From: JAQWQB01 sp047636995
GTDB lineage: Bacteria; Bacteroidota; Bacteroidia; Flavobacteriales_D; Sanyastnellaceae
Assembly (NCBI GenBank): GCA_047636995.1
Contig: JBLIGQ010000012.1
Coordinates: forward strand, 1-64,000
DNA: 64,000 bases
Reading direction: 5' to 3'
A program made the position numbers and the translations under genes. Position 1 is the stretch's first letter. Each line of letters begins with the position of its first letter. The notes below the pieces were generated by a model. It was not told the DNA's origin. It did no database searches and worked only from the letters and a program-made list of their open reading frames with translations. This document shows, piece by piece, positions 61,027-64,000 of the stretch.

Positions 61027-61211
61027 AGGTGTTTGGTTTCAAGTAGTTGCTAGTTCAACGTTTAGTGCACATGAGAGTTGCAAAATAACACCCTGAATTC
61101 GCTTCTTTTAGTATTGAGATTGAACGCCGGGAAAACTACAACTATTTATCTAGTACCGATGAAATCAAAATTGATACGAAAGATTAAATGTTTTTGCCGT
61201 ATTTTTCCATT

Positions 61212-62462
61212 ATGAAAAGACTACTACTTTGTGCTGCAGCTTCATTAACAGCTGTTCTCTCTACTGCTCAATGCGATGGAAATCGCTTTTTCAATCAAGT
61301 TTTCAATGACTATACAGAAATTGAGAATATCGTTTACGGAGAAAATATAAATTACCAAGGCTCCACAACTGAACTCCTTCTGGACGTTTACCAGCCAGTT
61401 GGCGACATTGAAACAGCTCGACCATTGATCGTAATGGTGCATGGCGGAAGCTTTATAGGTGGAAGTAAAGATGGAGTTGATGTGACTTCACTTGCAAGTG
61501 ACTTCACCAAAATGGGCTATGTTGTTGCTTCAATCAACTACAGACTCGGATTGCCTATCACACTTGATCTTGAAACTCCAGCAACTGAGGCAGTTGTAAG
61601 AGGGTACCATGACGCAAAAGCGGCAGTAAGGTTCTTCAGGAAAGACATTGCAGAAAGCGGAAACACCTACAATATCAACACAGATGAAATCTACATGACC
61701 GGCGTATCTGCTGGTGGTTTTGTGGCTTTGCACGTAGCTTACATGGATGAGCTCTCAGAAATGCCTGCTGCAATTGACCAAACCCTTCCTGGACTTGGCG
61801 GTGGACTTGAAGGAACAAGCGGAAACGATGGGTATTCTTCAGATGTAAAAGGCATTGTAAACATTGCTGGTGCCATTGGAGACACCACATGGATTCAACC
61901 TAACGACGAACCCATTCTTTCATTTCACGGAACAGGTGATACAGTTGTTCCTTTTGATTCCGACATGCTTCAAATTTTTGGATTTGATGTGTTAGAAGTA
62001 GATGGTTCTAACTCTGTTCACGAAAGAGCAAATAACATTGGCCTCTTCAATTGCTTTGAGGTTTACGAAGGACAAGGCCACGTTCCACACGTTGACAACG
62101 TTGCTTATTATGACACTACACGTTCAATTATGAGCAGCTTCATTGGCTCTCTGGTTTGTCCGTTTTCAGAAATGGACTGTGAATACAGAGAAGTAGAATT
62201 GGATATAGATCAGCTCACTCCGAACAACATCGTTCAAGTATTCCCTAATCCTGCAAAGGTCCATTTAACCATTCGCGCCTCTGTATTTCAAAATGAGAAC
62301 GCATTTGCTCAAGTGTTCAATACTTCAGGACAACTTGTAAAGACCTTCACCTTGAATCGCGGTGAAGCACAAGTGAACGTTGAAGAATTATCCAGCGGTG
62401 TTTATGTAATTCAAATCAATGGTGAAGAACGCATTGTTTCTGAGCGCATTGTAATTGAGTAA
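61212..62462 (+). CDS. Secreted carboxylesterase-like alpha/beta hydrolase with T9SS tail
   Basis: A 416-residue exported enzyme. The ATG at 61212 gives a signal peptide ending VLSTAQ. The alpha/beta hydrolase has the oxyanion motif HGGSFIGGSKDG, the nucleophile Ser in TGVSAGGFVALH and a later Asp/His pair (GTGDTVVPFDSD, EGQGHVPHVD). The last 75 residues are a type IX secretion sorting domain (VFPNPAKVHLTIRA, GVYVIQINGEERIVSERIVIE). Likely a surface or secreted esterase, for example on plant or algal polymers; the substrate is inference. Confidence 0.88.
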   Translation: MKRLLLCAAASLTAVLSTAQCDGNRFFNQVFNDYTEIENIVYGENINYQGSTTELLLDVYQPVGDIETARPLIVMVHGGSFIGGSKDGVDVTSLASDFTKMGYVVASINYRLGLPITLDLETPATEAVVRGYHDAKAAVRFFRKDIAESGNTYNINTDEIYMTGVSAGGFVALHVAYMDELSEMPAAIDQTLPGLGGGLEGTSGNDGYSSDVKGIVNIAGAIGDTTWIQPNDEPILSFHGTGDTVVPFDSDMLQIFGFDVLEVDGSNSVHERANNIGLFNCFEVYEGQGHVPHVDNVAYYDTTRSIMSSFIGSLVCPFSEMDCEYREVELDIDQLTPNNIVQVFPNPAKVHLTIRASVFQNENAFAQVFNTSGQLVKTFTLNRGEAQVNVEELSSGVYVIQINGEERIVSERIVIE

Positions 62463-62527
62463 TGCCCTAAGAAGAAATTATTGAAAGTGGCTTCTCTGCG
62501 GCTGTCACTATTCGTCCTAACAAATAA

Positions 62528-62728
62528 CACGAGAAAAACCTGAGTATTTCCCTTTGGCTTAGTTTGGGAATATTTGCTTTAGTGGTCATCTCCCTTCTGC
62601 TAACGTTCTTTATACTGAATAGAGGCTTTCGCGGATATGATGCCCACCTTGAGCTTTTTGAAATGCCCTATATATTCAGCGCAATTGCGGGTCTGATTTC
62701 AGCGGCTGTGAACATTATTTCTTCTTGA
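62528..62728 (+). CDS. Possible small two-helix membrane protein without clear start
   Basis: A frame of 66 codons, open from the stop at 62525, encodes LWLSLGIFALVVISLLLTFF, a short polar loop and MPYIFSAIAGLISAAVNIISS, a convincing two-helix membrane pattern. There is no ATG before the first helix; TTG or CTG would have to be used, or the 5' end has been lost. A 38-codon hydrophobic frame with an ATG (62757-62873) follows. The rest of 62463-62896 holds nothing I can name. Confidence 0.33.
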   Translation, partial: HEKNLSISLWLSLGIFALVVISLLLTFFILNRGFRGYDAHLELFEMPYIFSAIAGLISAAVNIISS

Positions 62729-62896
62729 CCGATTTGCGAAATCAGTATTGAACATCATGCTATTTATTGCAGTGACTTTAACTTTTGCTGCCATCTCAAT
62801 GGTCAAGAAATCAAACAAAATAAAAATTTTCTGTGCCGAAAAGAACAAGGAGAAGAGATTACGCCAAAATTGATCGCTGCACCCTAAACTTCCTTG

Positions 62897-63175
62897 TTAC
62901 TGACCGAAAGGAGTTGCCGTAGCCGGGTCTGGCATATTGATGGCCTCCACCCCTTTTATATCAGGAGCAGCAGCCTTGATCGCTTCTTCAATGCCCGCCT
63001 TCATGGTCATCATACTCATTGAGCAAGTTGAACAGGCTCCATGGAGCTCTACAATCACCCGCTTATCTTCTGTTACTTCTACAAGTGTGATGTTTCCACC
63101 ATCAGCTTCTAAGTAGGGACGAAGCGTTGCCAGTGAGGCGAGAACCTTTTCTTCGAGTTGTGCGTGTGTTGTCAT
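62897..63175 (-). CDS. NifU C-terminal-domain Fe-S scaffold protein
   Basis: A 92-residue protein of the NifU-like (Nfu) family. LRPYLEADGGNITLVEV and HGACSTCSMSMMTMKAGIEEAI carry the CxxC that binds a 4Fe-4S cluster as a dimer. It overlaps the Mrp ATPase gene by 4 bases; both are Fe-S cluster carriers and probably act in sequence. Confidence 0.92.
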   Translation of the reverse strand: MTTHAQLEEKVLASLATLRPYLEADGGNITLVEVTEDKRVIVELHGACSTCSMSMMTMKAGIEEAIKAAAPDIKGVEAINMPDPATATPFGQ

Positions 63176-64000
63176 GAGCCTGGATACTGCATCTTAACGT
63201 CAACAGTCTGAGTAGCGGGTTTACTTGCTGCGCGAATGTTGACTTGTTTCACAAAGTTACCAATAATGTTGTTAAACGCCTCAGCGGCAGGAGTTCCTTC
63301 TTGCAAAACAGCTGGTCTCCCTACGTCTGCTGCTTCACGGATGCTTTGGATGATTGGTAATTCTCCTAAAAACGGAATGGAAAGGTTCTCTGCTAACAAA
63401 CGCGCACCGTCTTTTCCGAAGAGATAGTACTTATTATCTGGAAGCTCTGGCGGACTGAAATAAGACATGTTTTCAATCATTCCAAGCACGGGAACGTTGA
63501 TGCTGTCTAACTGAAACATGGCAACGCCTTTCTTCGCGTCAGCTAATGCCACCTCTTGTGGAGTTGATACAATAATAGCGCCTGTCAATGGAACCGTCTG
63601 AACCAAAGACAAGTGAATGTCACCCGTTCCGGGAGGAAGGTCAACAATCATGTAATCTAAATCACCCCAATAAGCATCATTGAACAACTGCGTCAGTGCC
63701 TTCGTTGCCATTGCTCCTCTCCAAACGATGGCCTGAGATGCATCAGCAAAAAAGCCAATGGAAAGTACTTTTACTCCATAAGCACGAAGCGGCTCTATGT
63801 ATTGTTTGCCGTCAATCTCAACCGCTCGTGGCTTGTCATGAGCTAAGTCGAACATAGTTGGAGCGCTTGGTCCGTAGATGTCTGCATCTACTAATCCTAC
63901 GGTGAAACCTTGCTGCGCCAAGCCGGCTGCTATATTCGCTGCTACAGTAGATTTACCAACGCCTCCTTTCCCTGAAGCTACAGCAACGATGTGCTTAACC
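63172..64000 (-). CDS. Mrp/NBP35-type Fe-S carrier ATPase, partial (N terminus missing)
   Basis: The frame is open to the right edge. Its upstream part reads HIVAVASGKGGVGKSTVAAN, a deviant Walker A (P-loop) of the MinD/Mrp class, followed by GLVDADIYGPSAPTMF, VDLPPGTGDIHLSLVQ and GMIENMSYF. The CxxC seen in many Mrp proteins is absent from the visible part. The N-terminal domain, often MIP18-like, lies beyond the window. The real start is therefore not the internal ATG at 63921. Confidence 0.92.
   Translation of the reverse strand, partial: VKHIVAVASGKGGVGKSTVAANIAAGLAQQGFTVGLVDADIYGPSAPTMFDLAHDKPRAVEIDGKQYIEPLRAYGVKVLSIGFFADASQAIVWRGAMATKALTQLFNDAYWGDLDYMIVDLPPGTGDIHLSLVQTVPLTGAIIVSTPQEVALADAKKGVAMFQLDSINVPVLGMIENMSYFSPPELPDNKYYLFGKDGARLLAENLSIPFLGELPIIQSIREAADVGRPAVLQEGTPAAEAFNNIIGNFVKQVNIRAASKPATQTVDVKMQYPGS

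Noticed and set aside
63172..63921. The Mrp gene starting at the internal ATG at 63921
   Set aside because: This start would remove the P-loop, which is plainly encoded upstream in frame up to the window's edge.
1..64000. CRISPR arrays, insertion sequences or prophage genes
   Set aside because: No regularly spaced repeats, transposase, integrase or phage structural genes were seen in any part of the window.

Overview
The window looks like a chromosomal segment of a marine-type Bacteroidota bacterium, most likely of the order Flavobacteriales. The evidence is promoter boxes of the Bacteroidota form TTTG-N18-20-TAnnTTTG in front of many genes, type IX secretion (T9SS) sorting tails, SusC/RagA-like TonB-dependent receptors, a DUF4249 lipoprotein, and DUF4834, DUF4924 and YfhO proteins. 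Bases 1-22 are the 5' end of a 16S rRNA gene running off the left edge on the minus strand, with its leader and promoter behind it. I could not run any database search, so family names rest on motif recognition.

Layout. 0.4-6.6 kb (minus): SCO1/SenC, fructosamine kinase, a lipoprotein amidohydrolase, an SDR, a THUMP rRNA methyltransferase, a YciH/SUI1 protein and a CPBP protease. 6.7-9.6 kb: a MopE-like secreted protein, an O-methyltransferase, and sucC. 9.8-16.4 kb (plus): a LolD-like ATPase, then a beta-oxidation operon (MarR regulator, FadN-type bifunctional enzyme, thiolase, acyl-CoA dehydrogenase). 16.5-18.3 kb: a non-coding, structured-looking stretch and a frameshifted T9SS cargo gene. 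18.3-20.5 kb: a YdjM-type membrane protein and an M42 aminopeptidase, transcribed divergently.

20.6-27.7 kb is the most unusual region. A tightly overlapped minus-strand operon encodes an E1/ThiF-like adenylating protein, a GNAT-fold acyltransferase, a 7TMR-DISM histidine kinase, a receiver-kinase hybrid and a single-domain receiver. A divergent pair encodes a degenerate receiver (acceptor Asp replaced by Tyr) and a degenerate kinase that keeps its His but has no recognisable ATP-binding boxes. I read this as a candidate signalling system in which an enzyme pair may make or modify a small molecule that the membrane kinase senses. That reading is inference.

27.7-35.5 kb: DUF4924, an OmpH/Skp-like chaperone, a small conserved-looking protein, a DUF1853 nuclease-fold protein, a 2TM/LytS/LytTR regulatory operon, a secreted TPR-like protein and a TonB-dependent receptor. 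35.5-42.7 kb (minus): MFS transporter, ferredoxin-CDGSH fusion, FemAB-like acyltransferase, and two large polytopic membrane proteins (one YfhO). 42.7-47.9 kb: a decayed intergenic stretch, then receptor, DUF4249 lipoprotein and outer-membrane protein, and a TfoX-like protein. 48.0-48.5 kb: tRNA-Leu(UAA) and tRNA-Gly(GCC). 48.6-50.7 kb: Kdo transferase and an outer-membrane protein.

50.8-58.0 kb (plus) is a nucleotide-sugar operon for surface polysaccharide: WbpE-like aminotransferase, UDP-glucose dehydrogenase, UDP-glucuronate decarboxylase, WbpD-like acetyltransferase, WbpA/TviB-like dehydrogenase, RfbB and a CpsB phosphatase. 58.0-64.0 kb: a ferredoxin/ferredoxin reductase pair, a large methyltransferase with a duplicated N-terminal unit, a secreted esterase with a T9SS tail, a NifU-type Fe-S protein and an Mrp ATPase cut by the right edge.
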